In this document: positions 7,877 through 18,024 of the stretch, in pieces
Position numbering within the stretch: the first letter of the stretch is position 1
Layout: each line of letters starts with the position of its first letter
Virus record (IMG/VR): IMGVR_UViG_3300050821_018428
Span: 1-41,783 of that record
Source of the DNA: a virus
DNA length: 41,783 nt
Direction: 5' to 3' (one strand)
Position numbers and translations under genes: made by a program
Notes under the pieces: model-generated
Seen by the model: the letters and a program-made list of their open reading frames with translations, nothing else
The model's database searches: none
What the model was told of the DNA's origin: nothing

Positions 7877-9277
7877 ATGAATTTTAGGAACACACCGGAC
7901 CTCTTGGATGGCGTCCTTAGGCGCTGTGGGGAGCTCACGACGTCTCAAGGGGTAAGCCCGAGGCTTGATTCAGCTCTTTTGTACTTGAATCAGATACATC
8001 ACACCATGGTGACTGGTGGAAATGAGCTAAATCTCGACATCGACGAGCCTTGGATCTGGGCTAGGGCTCGCCAACCCATCGTCATTCAGCTAAATCCGAG
8101 CATCACATCGGGTACAGTGTCGCTGACTCAAGGTTCAGCTAACGGAACATTCAATGTGGCGCCTCAGGTGAACGGTGTAAACGCCTCAGTTGAGAATTGG
8201 CATATCAGACCTGTTGGTTTCCCGGAGATTTACCGCATCGCGAGTCACACTTCAGGCTCAACTTCATTCACCATCGATGCGCCATATCCACAAGTGACCA
8301 ATTCTTCGCTTAATTTTGCGGCATTTCAGATCGATTACGACTTGGTTTCGAGCACGATCAATATCGATAAGTACAATGACACTTTTAATTTCAGCGAAGA
8401 TCAGGTACTCGATGCCACTCGAGCTACAGTTACACATGGTGCTTATACACCTGGCGATTTAGCAACTGCCATCGCAGCAGCGATGACCGCAGTAAGCCGT
8501 CATGGCAACACCTACACGGGAGTTTATAGTCCCGACTACAGAATGTTTACTTTCAGTTCCGATTTCAAGAATTCAAGCATCTTTACCATTCTTGGTGGCA
8601 ATACTCCCAACAATCCAATTGGGTTTGTAGGTTCTTTTAGAACAGGTTGGGACACGGTAGGTTTTGATTACACAAATTTGATAGGCTCTTCGAGCTATTT
8701 ATCCACTTATCCATTCAACAGCATCATCAGACTCTCTCAGCCGGCAAGGGTTTATTACGGCACGCAGTTTTTCTGGGGACAGGGCTCAGGCCAGGTCGGA
8801 AATCTCGATGTGGTGGCTTTTGACAGGCAATATCCACTTCTTGATCTCAAAATGGGGACGCCTGAGCACTTTTGTGTGATCGAGGAGAAAAGGGCCGCGC
8901 TTTTAACCGGAGCGCTTAAAGTCAGGTTCAATAAATATTTGAGCACCACGCAAAACATGAGGGTGGAGTTCGATTACATCCCTCAACCGAAAGATCTTTA
9001 CAACAACGGCGCAAGCTTTCCTCTACTCCCTCGAAAGTTCGTTCGCATCTTGGAATTTGGTGCAAGCTACTACCTTTGCGTCGACAAAGAAGATTCGAGA
9101 CAAGGCCAATATCTCCAGCTCGCGCAACAAGGGCTTCAGGCCATGATGAGACTCAATCGGCGTGAAATGGAGCGCAGTGGAACGGATTGGGGCCAGGTAA
9201 TTGCTAGACCAGACCTAGTTCCTGAGAAAAAACGTGCACTTAGGATTAACGATTATGGATATACGGCGAGCTATTAA
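7877..9277 (+). CDS. Tail adaptor / tubular-A-like protein with inserted beta domain
   Basis: 466 residues. The N-terminal part (MNFRNTPDLLDGVLRRCGE) and the C-terminal helical part (RQGQYLQLAQQGLQAMMRLNRREMERSG) look like the two halves of a podoviral gp4/gp11-type adaptor that sits under the portal. Between them (about residues 70-380) is a long Thr/Ser/Asn-rich beta domain, making the protein longer than a minimal adaptor. It overlaps the next gene by one base (TAATG). Assigned from order (coat, adaptor, hub, fibre) and the helix layout; moderately sure. Confidence 0.6.
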   Translation: MNFRNTPDLLDGVLRRCGELTTSQGVSPRLDSALLYLNQIHHTMVTGGNELNLDIDEPWIWARARQPIVIQLNPSITSGTVSLTQGSANGTFNVAPQVNGVNASVENWHIRPVGFPEIYRIASHTSGSTSFTIDAPYPQVTNSSLNFAAFQIDYDLVSSTINIDKYNDTFNFSEDQVLDATRATVTHGAYTPGDLATAIAAAMTAVSRHGNTYTGVYSPDYRMFTFSSDFKNSSIFTILGGNTPNNPIGFVGSFRTGWDTVGFDYTNLIGSSSYLSTYPFNSIIRLSQPARVYYGTQFFWGQGSGQVGNLDVVAFDRQYPLLDLKMGTPEHFCVIEEKRAALLTGALKVRFNKYLSTTQNMRVEFDYIPQPKDLYNNGASFPLLPRKFVRILEFGASYYLCVDKEDSRQGQYLQLAQQGLQAMMRLNRREMERSGTDWGQVIARPDLVPEKKRALRINDYGYTASY

Positions 9278-10929
9278 TGTACAAGAACTCAACCATAGCC
9301 CAAATTCCACTCGGCGCCGCAGGGGAACTCAGCGATGAGGCTTCATCTGAGATCCCACCGCAAAACATCATCAAGGCATTCAATTTAAACTTTACGTCAG
9401 GCTACATAGAGAAAGCCCCAGGTGCGCTTAAATACAATTCGTCAGGCAGCTTTGGCGCCGGCATTGTAGGCATTCTTGATTACTGGCCAGCCTTCAACAA
9501 GCCGCGGATCTTGGCTTTAACGAACGACGGCAAGCTCTGGAAAGACACCGGCGACAGGACCTTTGGCACCACAGCTGGACCGGTCGCCATCGCTACGGGG
9601 ATAGGCGGAGGAGCACTCAATAACTCCTGCCAAATGGTTGTCGGCGGAAACGAATCATCGGGTCGGGATAAGTTAGTCTTCATTTTCTCAAACGGTGTGT
9701 CCCAAATTCAGGTCTTAGGTGGGGACAACAACACAGTAGCTAAGATTACGTTGCCCGCGGCCGACTGGCCAAACGGCAATGCCTCGACGATGACGAACCC
9801 TCAGGGCAATTATCCTAAATTTGGCATCATGTTTCTGGGACGACTTTGGGTATTCGCGAAGTCGGTGGCTTATGCGAGTGCGACTGACAATCATCAGGAC
9901 TTTCAGACCTCAAACAAGATTCTCATCAACAACGTGGGCCCTGGTGAGGGTGGCGACATCAATGGGGCTGTAATCTATAAAGGCCTGCTCGTGGTCTTTA
10001 AACAAGGGGACCTCTGCTACGTTCTTGATACTTCATCGTCGACATCATCTGGTTGGTTCTTCAAGCTATTTGCCACTGGTTTCAGTATCGCGAACTACCA
10101 CGGGGCGTGTCAGATCTTGGATGATCTCATCATCATGGGGGTAAATGGAATTCTCACCAGCTATCAAGCAACTCTCAACTTTGGCTCGATAACTCAGGGT
10201 GACATATTCAAATTCCGCAAAGTTTCGCAGTTTTTTAAAGCCTACACCTACTTTTACGGTGCTCAGTTTACCCATGCCATTTATTACCCCGACAAGGGTT
10301 TGGGCCTTTTCACCGCCAGATCGACTTACATCACGAATAACGACACGCTCATCCAAATGGATGTCTCAGATGCCACTAATCATAAGTTTGGCATTTGGAA
10401 CCATTACCAGGCGGACGCGATCACCTTAAAGCGCGATCCGATGACGGACATCTTGCGGCCCATGTACGGCGGCATTGATGGCAACGTCTACATCGGCGAT
10501 TACCGGGACAGATCCATTGCGGGCGCGGCGTATACGGCCGAGTTCAAAACTCCGTATTTTGACATGAGGCATATGGAGCCTACATTGGCTCACAAAAATA
10601 AGATCTTTGATCACCTTGGGGTCACATTTACGCCTGACGGGAACCACAATTTGAACATCGATGTTTGGATTGATGGCAGATTTTCAGAGACGATTTCATT
10701 TACACAAACGGTAGACACCAACTATTTAGGTCAGTTTAAACTTGGCACGAGTGTCCTGGGCGTTGAAGAAGAGCAAACCATTTGGAAGCCACTTCATGGT
10801 TCAGGACGTAGAATCAGTTTCAGGGGCTATAATGGGGTGGCGAACGAGAATTTTAAGGCTAGTCTTCTAAGCGTAGCCTTTAGGCCAGCTGGCGAGAATG
10901 CCACAGTGTTACCGAGCATGGGGGGATAA
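9277..10929 (+). CDS. Tail hub / nozzle-like beta-propeller protein
   Basis: 550 residues, start overlapping the previous stop. The whole chain is beta-rich with repeating short blades (for example ILALTNDGKLWKDTG, RLWVFAKSVAYASATD, GLLVVFKQGDLCYVLD, DGNVYIGDY). This is what T7 gp12/P22 gp10-type nozzle proteins look like. Such proteins extend the tail tube and anchor fibres. The next gene follows directly (stop then ATG), consistent with a tail-tip operon. Confidence 0.6.
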   Translation: MYKNSTIAQIPLGAAGELSDEASSEIPPQNIIKAFNLNFTSGYIEKAPGALKYNSSGSFGAGIVGILDYWPAFNKPRILALTNDGKLWKDTGDRTFGTTAGPVAIATGIGGGALNNSCQMVVGGNESSGRDKLVFIFSNGVSQIQVLGGDNNTVAKITLPAADWPNGNASTMTNPQGNYPKFGIMFLGRLWVFAKSVAYASATDNHQDFQTSNKILINNVGPGEGGDINGAVIYKGLLVVFKQGDLCYVLDTSSSTSSGWFFKLFATGFSIANYHGACQILDDLIIMGVNGILTSYQATLNFGSITQGDIFKFRKVSQFFKAYTYFYGAQFTHAIYYPDKGLGLFTARSTYITNNDTLIQMDVSDATNHKFGIWNHYQADAITLKRDPMTDILRPMYGGIDGNVYIGDYRDRSIAGAAYTAEFKTPYFDMRHMEPTLAHKNKIFDHLGVTFTPDGNHNLNIDVWIDGRFSETISFTQTVDTNYLGQFKLGTSVLGVEEEQTIWKPLHGSGRRISFRGYNGVANENFKASLLSVAFRPAGENATVLPSMGG

Positions 10930-13350
10930 ATGCCAACGAATTCGAGTGCTATATTTTCGAGAGCTCACACCTGGGGCGCCGCCGATACGGTGCTCGCCAC
11001 TGATCTCAATAACGAGTTCAACAACATTCTCATCAATCTCAATCCGTCTGGCATTGGTGGGTACTCGTTCAATGTGCTCCAGATGCAGGTTCAAACTTCC
11101 CCCGGCGGCATAGGCTCAGAAAGCTTAGCCACAACTCTGGCTGGCGAAATTGAGAGATTGCGGTTTCAGATCAACGCTATCATGGGCACCACTTATTGGT
11201 ACCAGACTCCCGCGGCGACCCTCGCTCAGCTCAATCAGGCCATAGGGGCTGGCTCAATCGGTAACCGGGTTAACTCTGGCGTAACAATGGCGTCTGGGGC
11301 AGCAGCATTTCTCATCCCTGATAACACGGTCAACCAAGTGACTTTAGCCACCAGTACACCGTTTATTTATTCAATCGCAGGCGTTGCATACACAATTTCG
11401 GCAAACATCACACTTGGTGCTCTCGCGACCGCTGCAGCAAGTAGTGCGACAACTCAGTGTAAGATTGCTGACACGAACATTACTTCTGGCCAATCCTGGA
11501 CTCAGCTCCTTGGCGAGAATGGCTCGACCATCAATGTCGCAACAATGGGCGCTGGCATAAGCTCCCAAATTGGTAAAATCGTCGGTCTCACCAATGTCAC
11601 AAGTGGCGAGCTTTTCATAGGCAGAGTGGCTTCAACCACAGCCATAATTGATTGCTATCGTGGATATTTCCAGACCTCATCTTCTGCTTTTTCGGCTAGA
11701 GCCAATGTCACAAATGGTGATGTGTTAAACATTTTAGGTTTATCTTGGATTTACGCGACAACCGCAGGTACATTGACCGCGACGAGTACTAATCCAAGCT
11801 ACCAGGGTACGGCGCCTAGTGCTCCGGCCAATGGTGATAGGTGGTTTGATACTTCAACCAATATCTGGAGAAGTTTTGACGGCATCATGTGGAATGACTC
11901 TCATTCGACATTGATCGGTATTGCCGCGCAAAATGACACGAAGACGATTGGGGTGAGAGCTCAAGACTTCTTTCAAGTCTTTAGCCCCACAAACACGATT
12001 GAGATCTTCGATTCTTCAAATGACACGGTTTATCCGGTCCGTGGACGCTACATTCAGGAGAGTATCTCGGTTAACGGGACACTCCTAAATTTTGGCAAAT
12101 CTTATCCTTTCTGGACTGGGGTCGGATCTGGCCTTATTGACGGCACCACTCTCTCAAATAACCTTGATTATTATTTCTACGTCTCAAGTCTCGGTAATTG
12201 CTATGTCTCAAGTGTGGCGCCTTATGCTAGGGCCGACATGCTCGGCTTTTATCACCCTTATGCGCCTTACAGGTGTGTGGGCTATGGGCTTTGCACAGCC
12301 TCTGGAGGTCCTACATTCGGGCCTCTTGAATCGTTCTTCAGGCAAGACACTTCGAGCTCCGTTTACACTTTGACTGCGGCGGTAGTGAATTTCCCAAGAC
12401 CTTATGTGGTCCAGCCCACTCAGGAATACATTGAACTGGATGCTAGCGCTGCCGCCTTCACTCAAATTTTACCGCCACCAGAAATGTGGAAAGGTAAGCG
12501 TTATACCTTCATAAAAACTGATTCGACCATTAGCGCCGCGACACTCCAGGCCTGGGGCTTAAGTGTTTTGACGACGACTTGCAATCTAACGGCAGGTAAC
12601 ACCAATATCGGGTCCCTAGCCGCAAATACTGGATTATCGTCTGGCATCACTTATTGGATCAGCGGTACTGGCATTCCAAATGGCGCAACCGGAACCTGGA
12701 GTTCAGGCTCAACCGCCACGAGTAGCATTGCGTCGACGATAACCCTCACTGGGACTGACATCACTTTCGCTACAGGCAGTGCGATTAACAACATGTTCAC
12801 CACCACACTCAATACGCAATATGAGGCAGCGACGTTATTTAGCGATGGCACCAACGTTTGGGTCGAGAATCGTAAAATTCCATCCAACTGGACGCCGATT
12901 ACGCTCTTAAATTCAAATGTCTTTGGCAATAATGGAATTTCAGCGATTGGATCTCAGAATTCGTTTTATAGACGAGTCGGAGATTCCATGGAAGTCAGAT
13001 TTAGCCTCGATAATCTTACTTGCGTTGCAAGTCCAGGGCGGATTGTTTTACCAAGTGGTTACACCATCGATCTCAGGAGCATCGCTGATAAACGAACTAT
13101 GGTAGGTACCTATGATCGCCAATCCAGTAATATCACCTATTATGGCGTGGGGTTAGGTAGTATTCAGGGAGCCAATTCTGGTCGTTTGGGTATCGATGTT
13201 TCGCTCAATACTTCTATGTTCTTAAGCTTCAAGGCTGTGAACGGAGGTGGAACAAATGCCTATGACAATTTCACCATGAACAGCTTCATCACTTCAGGGG
13301 ATGGCATATCTGGCGTATTTATAGTCCCAATCAAAGGCTGGAATCCTTAA
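10930..13350 (+). CDS. Tail fibre / receptor-binding protein
   Basis: 806 residues. The N-terminal about 100 residues (SRAHTWGAADTVLATDLNNEFNNI, then TTYWYQTPAATLA) look like a virion-anchoring segment. The rest is Ser/Thr/Gly/Ala-rich beta structure typical of trimeric fibres, including a GDRWFDTSTNIWRSFDG element around residue 302 seen in carbohydrate-binding modules. No chaperone autocleavage motif seen. Position after the hub and before ejection proteins supports the role. It shares one base with the GNAT gene (TAATG). Confidence 0.75.
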   Translation: MPTNSSAIFSRAHTWGAADTVLATDLNNEFNNILINLNPSGIGGYSFNVLQMQVQTSPGGIGSESLATTLAGEIERLRFQINAIMGTTYWYQTPAATLAQLNQAIGAGSIGNRVNSGVTMASGAAAFLIPDNTVNQVTLATSTPFIYSIAGVAYTISANITLGALATAAASSATTQCKIADTNITSGQSWTQLLGENGSTINVATMGAGISSQIGKIVGLTNVTSGELFIGRVASTTAIIDCYRGYFQTSSSAFSARANVTNGDVLNILGLSWIYATTAGTLTATSTNPSYQGTAPSAPANGDRWFDTSTNIWRSFDGIMWNDSHSTLIGIAAQNDTKTIGVRAQDFFQVFSPTNTIEIFDSSNDTVYPVRGRYIQESISVNGTLLNFGKSYPFWTGVGSGLIDGTTLSNNLDYYFYVSSLGNCYVSSVAPYARADMLGFYHPYAPYRCVGYGLCTASGGPTFGPLESFFRQDTSSSVYTLTAAVVNFPRPYVVQPTQEYIELDASAAAFTQILPPPEMWKGKRYTFIKTDSTISAATLQAWGLSVLTTTCNLTAGNTNIGSLAANTGLSSGITYWISGTGIPNGATGTWSSGSTATSSIASTITLTGTDITFATGSAINNMFTTTLNTQYEAATLFSDGTNVWVENRKIPSNWTPITLLNSNVFGNNGISAIGSQNSFYRRVGDSMEVRFSLDNLTCVASPGRIVLPSGYTIDLRSIADKRTMVGTYDRQSSNITYYGVGLGSIQGANSGRLGIDVSLNTSMFLSFKAVNGGGTNAYDNFTMNSFITSGDGISGVFIVPIKGWNP

Positions 13351-13817
13351 TGCACATCTATGAACTTGTTCATGTTGATGAATGTTTCGAGGAGATCGAT
13401 AAGATACTCCGGGAAGAGCATTGGCCAGAGGTTGGCCAGCATAAAGACCTGCCCATAGACATGGACTGGCCCAAGTATTTCGCTCTTCAGGAATTAGGTA
13501 AACTAAAATGCTATACCATCAGGGCGCCACTTAATGAGTCATTCAACACGATGCCACTCATTGGCTATGCGTTTTACATTGTCGATTTTCACCTTCACTA
13601 CAAGACGGTGAAAATGGCTCAGCAAGACATCCTTTATGTGAGAAAGGCCCACCGCGGGATTGGCCGGGAGTTTATCGATTGGATCGATAAGGGGCTCAAA
13701 GAAGAGGGTGTGATATTATCAATTCATCATGTGAAGCCATATTTTGATTGGTCGCACATGCTTGAAGAAAAGGGCTATGTCTTTTCAGAGAAGATCTTTT
13801 CACGGAGGTTAGATTAA
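13350..13817 (+). CDS. GNAT-family N-acetyltransferase-like protein
   Basis: 155 residues. The segment QDILYVRKAHRGIGREFIDWI (about residues 91-111) matches the GNAT motif A pattern V-x(3)-R/Q-G-x-G-x-A/G, the pyrophosphate-binding loop of acetyl-CoA. It is followed by a helix and a C-terminal KPYFDWSHMLEEKGYVF resembling motif B. Such genes are common between fibre and internal virion genes of podoviruses; the substrate is unknown, and modification of a host or virion protein is possible. Translationally coupled to the fibre gene. Confidence 0.8.
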   Translation: MHIYELVHVDECFEEIDKILREEHWPEVGQHKDLPIDMDWPKYFALQELGKLKCYTIRAPLNESFNTMPLIGYAFYIVDFHLHYKTVKMAQQDILYVRKAHRGIGREFIDWIDKGLKEEGVILSIHHVKPYFDWSHMLEEKGYVFSEKIFSRRLD

Positions 13818-14801
13818 ATGGCACTAGGCATAATGGCAGGAGTTGGTGCTGCCACAAGTTTGGCCGGAAGCTTCATGGGTGCCAATGCCGCGCAAAGTGC
13901 GGCTGAAGCTCAAGAGGCTCAGGCTAGGCGCTATCAAGACTTTGTAAACGGCCAGACTGAAAAGGCGATGAATCTCGTCAAGAATCCGGCTGACTTGGCC
14001 GCTTACGATGAGGCTTTAACTGCCCAAAGGTCAGTGGTTCAAAAGCAAAAAGCTCTGGCTGATTCCTTAAGCCCAAACCTGATTGAGATCGGTAAACAGC
14101 TTCACGGACTTATGACTGGTCAATCAGCTCCGGCACTTGATAATTTGAAGCAGCAAAGAGCCTTGCAGCGTACGCAATTGGTCGACAATTTGACTCAAAA
14201 ACTTGGGCCAGGGGCTGAGAGTTCATCGGCTGGCATTCAGGCTTTGAATCAATTTGATCAAGAAACGGCCAACACTCTTCAGCAAGCCCAGAGCGATTAC
14301 ACGAAGACGTTCATGTCGGCCTCGCTTAGCTCGCCAGAAGTGATCAATGCTCTCGGAGGTGCTAATAAAGATCTGACCGCTCTTCAGGCTCAATCACCAG
14401 GTCAGAGACAAGCTAATATATTAATGGGCGCTCTCGGGCCTCAAGGGCAAGCCGCGCAAATGAGCATTAACGCTGCAGGTGCAGGTGCCGTGGCCAATCA
14501 GTTCATGGGCCAAGGGATTCAACAACTCGGTCAATCAGGGATTATGGGTGCCGCTATGATGGCTGGCCGTAACTCGGTAAATAAGCCTGCCGCCCCAGTC
14601 GGTGCTCCTGCTGAGGGGACTCTGGGCGCCGACATGAATGGATTCCAGGGTATGGATAATCTCGGCGGTCAACCGCATCTCCCAATGCCAAGGGTTGGAG
14701 TAGGCGGATCATTTGATTTTAATACAATCCGGGCAAATGGCTATAACGGGAACCCTGCAGCTCTTGATGCTACTGGAACCGTGAGGAACTTTGATCAATG
14801 A
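13818..14801 (+). CDS. Internal virion / ejection protein
   Basis: 327 residues. A hydrophobic small-residue N-terminus (LGIMAGVGAATSLAGSFMGANAA) is followed by a long Gln/Ala-rich helical region and a glycine-rich C-terminus. This is the typical composition of podoviral internal core proteins ejected into the periplasm to build the DNA conduit. It overlaps the next gene by ATGA. No enzymatic motif seen. Confidence 0.65.
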   Translation: MALGIMAGVGAATSLAGSFMGANAAQSAAEAQEAQARRYQDFVNGQTEKAMNLVKNPADLAAYDEALTAQRSVVQKQKALADSLSPNLIEIGKQLHGLMTGQSAPALDNLKQQRALQRTQLVDNLTQKLGPGAESSSAGIQALNQFDQETANTLQQAQSDYTKTFMSASLSSPEVINALGGANKDLTALQAQSPGQRQANILMGALGPQGQAAQMSINAAGAGAVANQFMGQGIQQLGQSGIMGAAMMAGRNSVNKPAAPVGAPAEGTLGADMNGFQGMDNLGGQPHLPMPRVGVGGSFDFNTIRANGYNGNPAALDATGTVRNFDQ

Positions 14802-15097
14802 GTAAGACAGGTAAAACCACATTGAATGAAGTGATGGGCAAGCACGGCGAGAAGTTCGCGTCGCGCGGGCTCGAACTTCATGATTTGCCTGAGCTCTTGG
14901 GCGAGGGTATGCCCAAGCTCGAGTTCCATACTTTGGGCCGCATAAGGCTCATCAGGGCTTTGCGTAATCGTTTTGGGAACCATTATCGCTCTGTGCCAGG
15001 GGTCCAGCAGGTGATGCAGAAGTTTGACCATCAGGCGAAAATTGAGCTTCAACACCATGAGATCAGGAAACGCTTAGGTCGAAAGCCGGGAGAATGA
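14798..15097 (+). CDS. Small basic hypothetical protein in ejection-protein operon
   Basis: 99 residues, helical, with many Arg, His and Gly (RGLELHDLPELLGEG, LGRIRLIRALRNRFGNHY). Starts within the stop of the previous gene and ends one base before the next ATG. Not recognised. It might be a virion component or assembly factor for the neighbouring internal proteins. Confidence 0.6.
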   Translation: MSKTGKTTLNEVMGKHGEKFASRGLELHDLPELLGEGMPKLEFHTLGRIRLIRALRNRFGNHYRSVPGVQQVMQKFDHQAKIELQHHEIRKRLGRKPGE

Positions 15098-15098
15098 C

Positions 15099-16232
15099 AT
15101 GGCAACTTTAGCCGAAACTATGATCGGTAATCAGCAACAAGCGATGCAAAACTCTAGCCATACGGCTGGTGACGCGATCCAAGCATTTCACATTGCGGCC
15201 ACCGCTGAGCATGCCCGTCAAGAGCTCGAAATGGAGCAGCAAAAGCAAGAGGTCAATAAGGCCCAATGGATGACCTCCATGATGGAAAAAATTGGTAAGT
15301 TGGATGGTCCGGCACAAGACATGATGATTGATACCTTTGGACGTCAGGCTAAAAAAATAGAACCAACGTTCAACACAGACAATCTTGATATCTTAAAGAA
15401 AGATCCGGAATTAGCAGACAGATATTCGGCTGTTGCGGCTAAATATGCGAACGCTAAAGAGGACATGACTCCAGATGACATGAAGTATCTAAGGGCATTG
15501 CATGGATCAGCACCCGATGCATTTATCAATGAAATTGATAAAGCACATGAATATCAGCTACAAAAACAAGGTGCCGAATTAAAGGCTCAGAGTTTTCAAG
15601 GTCGAGTTCAAACTCAACAAGATAATCAGGTCATGCAGGCAGGCGACCGATTCGATAAAGATCCCAACCTTCTTAAATTAGTGCCGATGGGTCAGACTTT
15701 AGGACGTGATTTAAGAACTTTGACTTCAAACGCGCGTCCAACATATCAAACACTCCACGAGATGTTGATGAGTGGTGCATCCGTACTTGGCTCCGGGACA
15801 TTGTCTGATGCAAGGGTCAGTTCGATAACTCCACCAGCTCTAGGTAAAACTAAAAGTGAGGTCGAACAACTCTTCACGAGTGATCCTGATCAGCCTGCAG
15901 ATGCGAAATATGTCAAATATGTGAAAGATTTCATCGATAGGCTTCATACTGGTGTTAGAGCGCAGGTGGCTGATAGGTCAGATACCCTCTTTGCTGGCAA
16001 AGATCAGGATTTATTTCACAATCAAAATATGGTCGAGATGGCAAAGCGAAAACGGGCCTATTATTCATCTGGGGCATGGGAAAATGCGGGTGTACCGGCC
16101 GGCATTAAAACGCCACAAGCAGTTCAAGCTACGGAGGCTCAAGCCACGACACCGACCGCACCGCATCCAGTTGACTCAATGAACGATGATCAAGTACGGC
16201 AGCTTTATAATGCCAAATTCGGAGGCAAATAA
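15099..16232 (+). CDS. Internal virion protein, long helical
   Basis: 377 residues, strongly helical with heptad regions (AEHARQELEMEQQKQEV around residue 40), a Lys/Asp/Gln-rich middle and a Pro/Thr linker near the end. No catalytic motif found. It is located between two other ejection-type proteins and overlaps the next gene by one base. Consistent with the second of three podoviral core proteins; role inferred from context. Confidence 0.6.
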   Translation: MATLAETMIGNQQQAMQNSSHTAGDAIQAFHIAATAEHARQELEMEQQKQEVNKAQWMTSMMEKIGKLDGPAQDMMIDTFGRQAKKIEPTFNTDNLDILKKDPELADRYSAVAAKYANAKEDMTPDDMKYLRALHGSAPDAFINEIDKAHEYQLQKQGAELKAQSFQGRVQTQQDNQVMQAGDRFDKDPNLLKLVPMGQTLGRDLRTLTSNARPTYQTLHEMLMSGASVLGSGTLSDARVSSITPPALGKTKSEVEQLFTSDPDQPADAKYVKYVKDFIDRLHTGVRAQVADRSDTLFAGKDQDLFHNQNMVEMAKRKRAYYSSGAWENAGVPAGIKTPQAVQATEAQATTPTAPHPVDSMNDDQVRQLYNAKFGGK

Positions 16233-17668
16233 TGCCTGAACCGTCAGTCGCTGAAATGAGAGCTGCACTCAAAGCTAGCCCATCGGTGGATGAGATGAGA
16301 GCTGCCCTTAAGGCTTCGCAAGAGCCAGAGGGCACCGCATCAGGCAACAAGTTCCTAGATGAACATCCTGTGATGAAAGAAATGGTTAAGGGCGCCATTG
16401 GCGACCTTCCAACGGTTGGTGGGTTGGTCGGGGGAGCTGTCGGTGCTGGTGCTGGTGGGCCGGTCGGTGCCGTCGCAGGTGCTGGCCTTGGCGGAGCCAC
16501 GGGAAGTGCCGCAGGCGATGTGCTCAACAAACTGGTGTTTGGCAAAGATAAGACTGCCGTCGACACGATCAAAGATGCTGCGACCGAAGGAGTGACGCAA
16601 GGTGCTTTTCAAGGTGCGGGCGAAGCTATTCCTGCGGTGACAAAGATCCCCGCAGTTAAGAACTTAGCGGCGAAGGCCGGTGAGGCCATCTTCAAGGTGC
16701 CGGCCGAAGTGATCAAAACGTATGCGGAAAATGCAAAGAAGATCAAGGCGATGTATTCCTCAAATGATGGCAATATCGCGGCGGCAGCTGATACGGTAAA
16801 GACCGGATTCATGAGTGAGCTTGATGAGTTTAGGCAATCGATGGGACAAAAGATATCACAGGCACTTCAAGGTAGCGACAAGACAATTAGTGCTGAGCCA
16901 ATTTTAAACAATCTTGAAAAGACTAAGGCTAGCCTCAACAAGGTTCTACATAAAGATCAGATCCAAAATATTGACGATTTAATGGGCCAGGTGAAAGAAC
17001 TAGGCGGCGATTCAGGTGAGATCCCAATCTCTGAGGCTAATCAGCTGAAAGAACATTTTCAGACAATGGCCAGGGATGCTTATAGATCTCCTGGTGAGAT
17101 TTTTCAAAGTAAGGATAAAGTCGCCCAGGCTGCCAAATCAGGTGGCGCCATAACCAGAAAACTCATCAATGAAGCGGCTCCCCAAGTAGCTGAAGCCAAT
17201 GAAAAGTTAGCGGCACTTCATACTATTGAAGACAATATGAATTCCTCGTTACTCTCATCCGGTAAAACTGAGAGCTCTTTAGTGGCGGCCGGCAAAGGTT
17301 CAAACCAGGCTAATCAGCTAGCTCTTGAAAAGTTGTCTGAGTTAACTGGCAAGGATTTCGTTGGTCCAGCTAAAGATTTGGCAGCGGCCCAAGTCATGGG
17401 TAACGCAAGTTTTACGCCAGGTCGCGGACAATTAGCTGGTGCCGCTCTTGGCGGAGTAATTGGTGGTAGGCATGGCAATTTGTCTGAAGCAGCAGCTGGT
17501 GCTGCGGCTGGTGGTATTATGACGTCCCCAAGGGCCTTAAAATCGATGATCGATGCTGGTCTTTTAGCGACCAAGACCCCACAGACCAGGAACGCTTTAA
17601 CCCAAGGTGTGATCAGAGGTACGAGGGGTGTGAACAATCTCGTCAATCCTTCGGAGCCGACTCCCTAA
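16232..17668 (+). CDS. Ejection protein with glycine zippers
   Basis: 478 residues. The N-terminus has an in-frame tandem repeat of a 13-residue unit (SVAEMRAALKAS, SVDEMRAALKAS). Residues about 57-98 form a glycine-zipper stretch (GGLVGGAVGAGAGG and following) able to pack in membrane, and a second glycine-rich zipper is near residues 395-430. The middle is helical. This matches proteins ejected with DNA that insert in the cell envelope. It is the last plus-strand late gene: its stop overlaps, tail to tail, that of the converging minus-strand gene, with no terminator between. Confidence 0.65.
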   Translation: MPEPSVAEMRAALKASPSVDEMRAALKASQEPEGTASGNKFLDEHPVMKEMVKGAIGDLPTVGGLVGGAVGAGAGGPVGAVAGAGLGGATGSAAGDVLNKLVFGKDKTAVDTIKDAATEGVTQGAFQGAGEAIPAVTKIPAVKNLAAKAGEAIFKVPAEVIKTYAENAKKIKAMYSSNDGNIAAAADTVKTGFMSELDEFRQSMGQKISQALQGSDKTISAEPILNNLEKTKASLNKVLHKDQIQNIDDLMGQVKELGGDSGEIPISEANQLKEHFQTMARDAYRSPGEIFQSKDKVAQAAKSGGAITRKLINEAAPQVAEANEKLAALHTIEDNMNSSLLSSGKTESSLVAAGKGSNQANQLALEKLSELTGKDFVGPAKDLAAAQVMGNASFTPGRGQLAGAALGGVIGGRHGNLSEAAAGAAAGGIMTSPRALKSMIDAGLLATKTPQTRNALTQGVIRGTRGVNNLVNPSEPTP

Positions 17669-18024
17669 CTTCTTTCAACATCCAGCATTCTTCGTTCGTG
17701 AGCGATAATGGCCTCACACGGATCACAGAATATTGGCCTCTCAGCAAACAAGATATCATCAGGACAGCAGCATTCTTCCTTCAATGCAGCTACGAGCTTT
17801 TCACAACACACTTTAAGTGCGTCTATTTGGGTTTTTGATTTGCACGCGACGTGATAAACATCGGCTCGGTCTTTCCAGCAAGCCTCGCAGTCAGACTGCC
17901 ATGACTCGGCCGCTTTCTTCATTGCATCGTACGCACGCTTTTCAATGACGTGAATGAAGCCTTCTTCAACCGGCGGCTCGGTATAAGCCGCTTCTGATAT
18001 CCACCATTCTCTCGGCTTACTCAT
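17665..18024 (-). CDS. REWWI-family small protein, Cys-rich
   Basis: 119 residues. The N-terminal module (KPREWWISEAAY, then FIHVIEKRAYDAM) is shared with two other genes here (18021-18236 and 39411-39611) and with a family of phage proteins that start K/PREWWI. The C-terminal part holds about ten cysteines (CEACWKD, VCCEKL, EECCCPDD, CDPCEA), suggesting metal binding. Function unknown. Start overlaps the stop of the upstream paralogue (ATGA). Confidence 0.7.
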   Translation of the reverse strand: MSKPREWWISEAAYTEPPVEEGFIHVIEKRAYDAMKKAAESWQSDCEACWKDRADVYHVACKSKTQIDALKVCCEKLVAALKEECCCPDDILFAERPIFCDPCEAIIAHERRMLDVERS

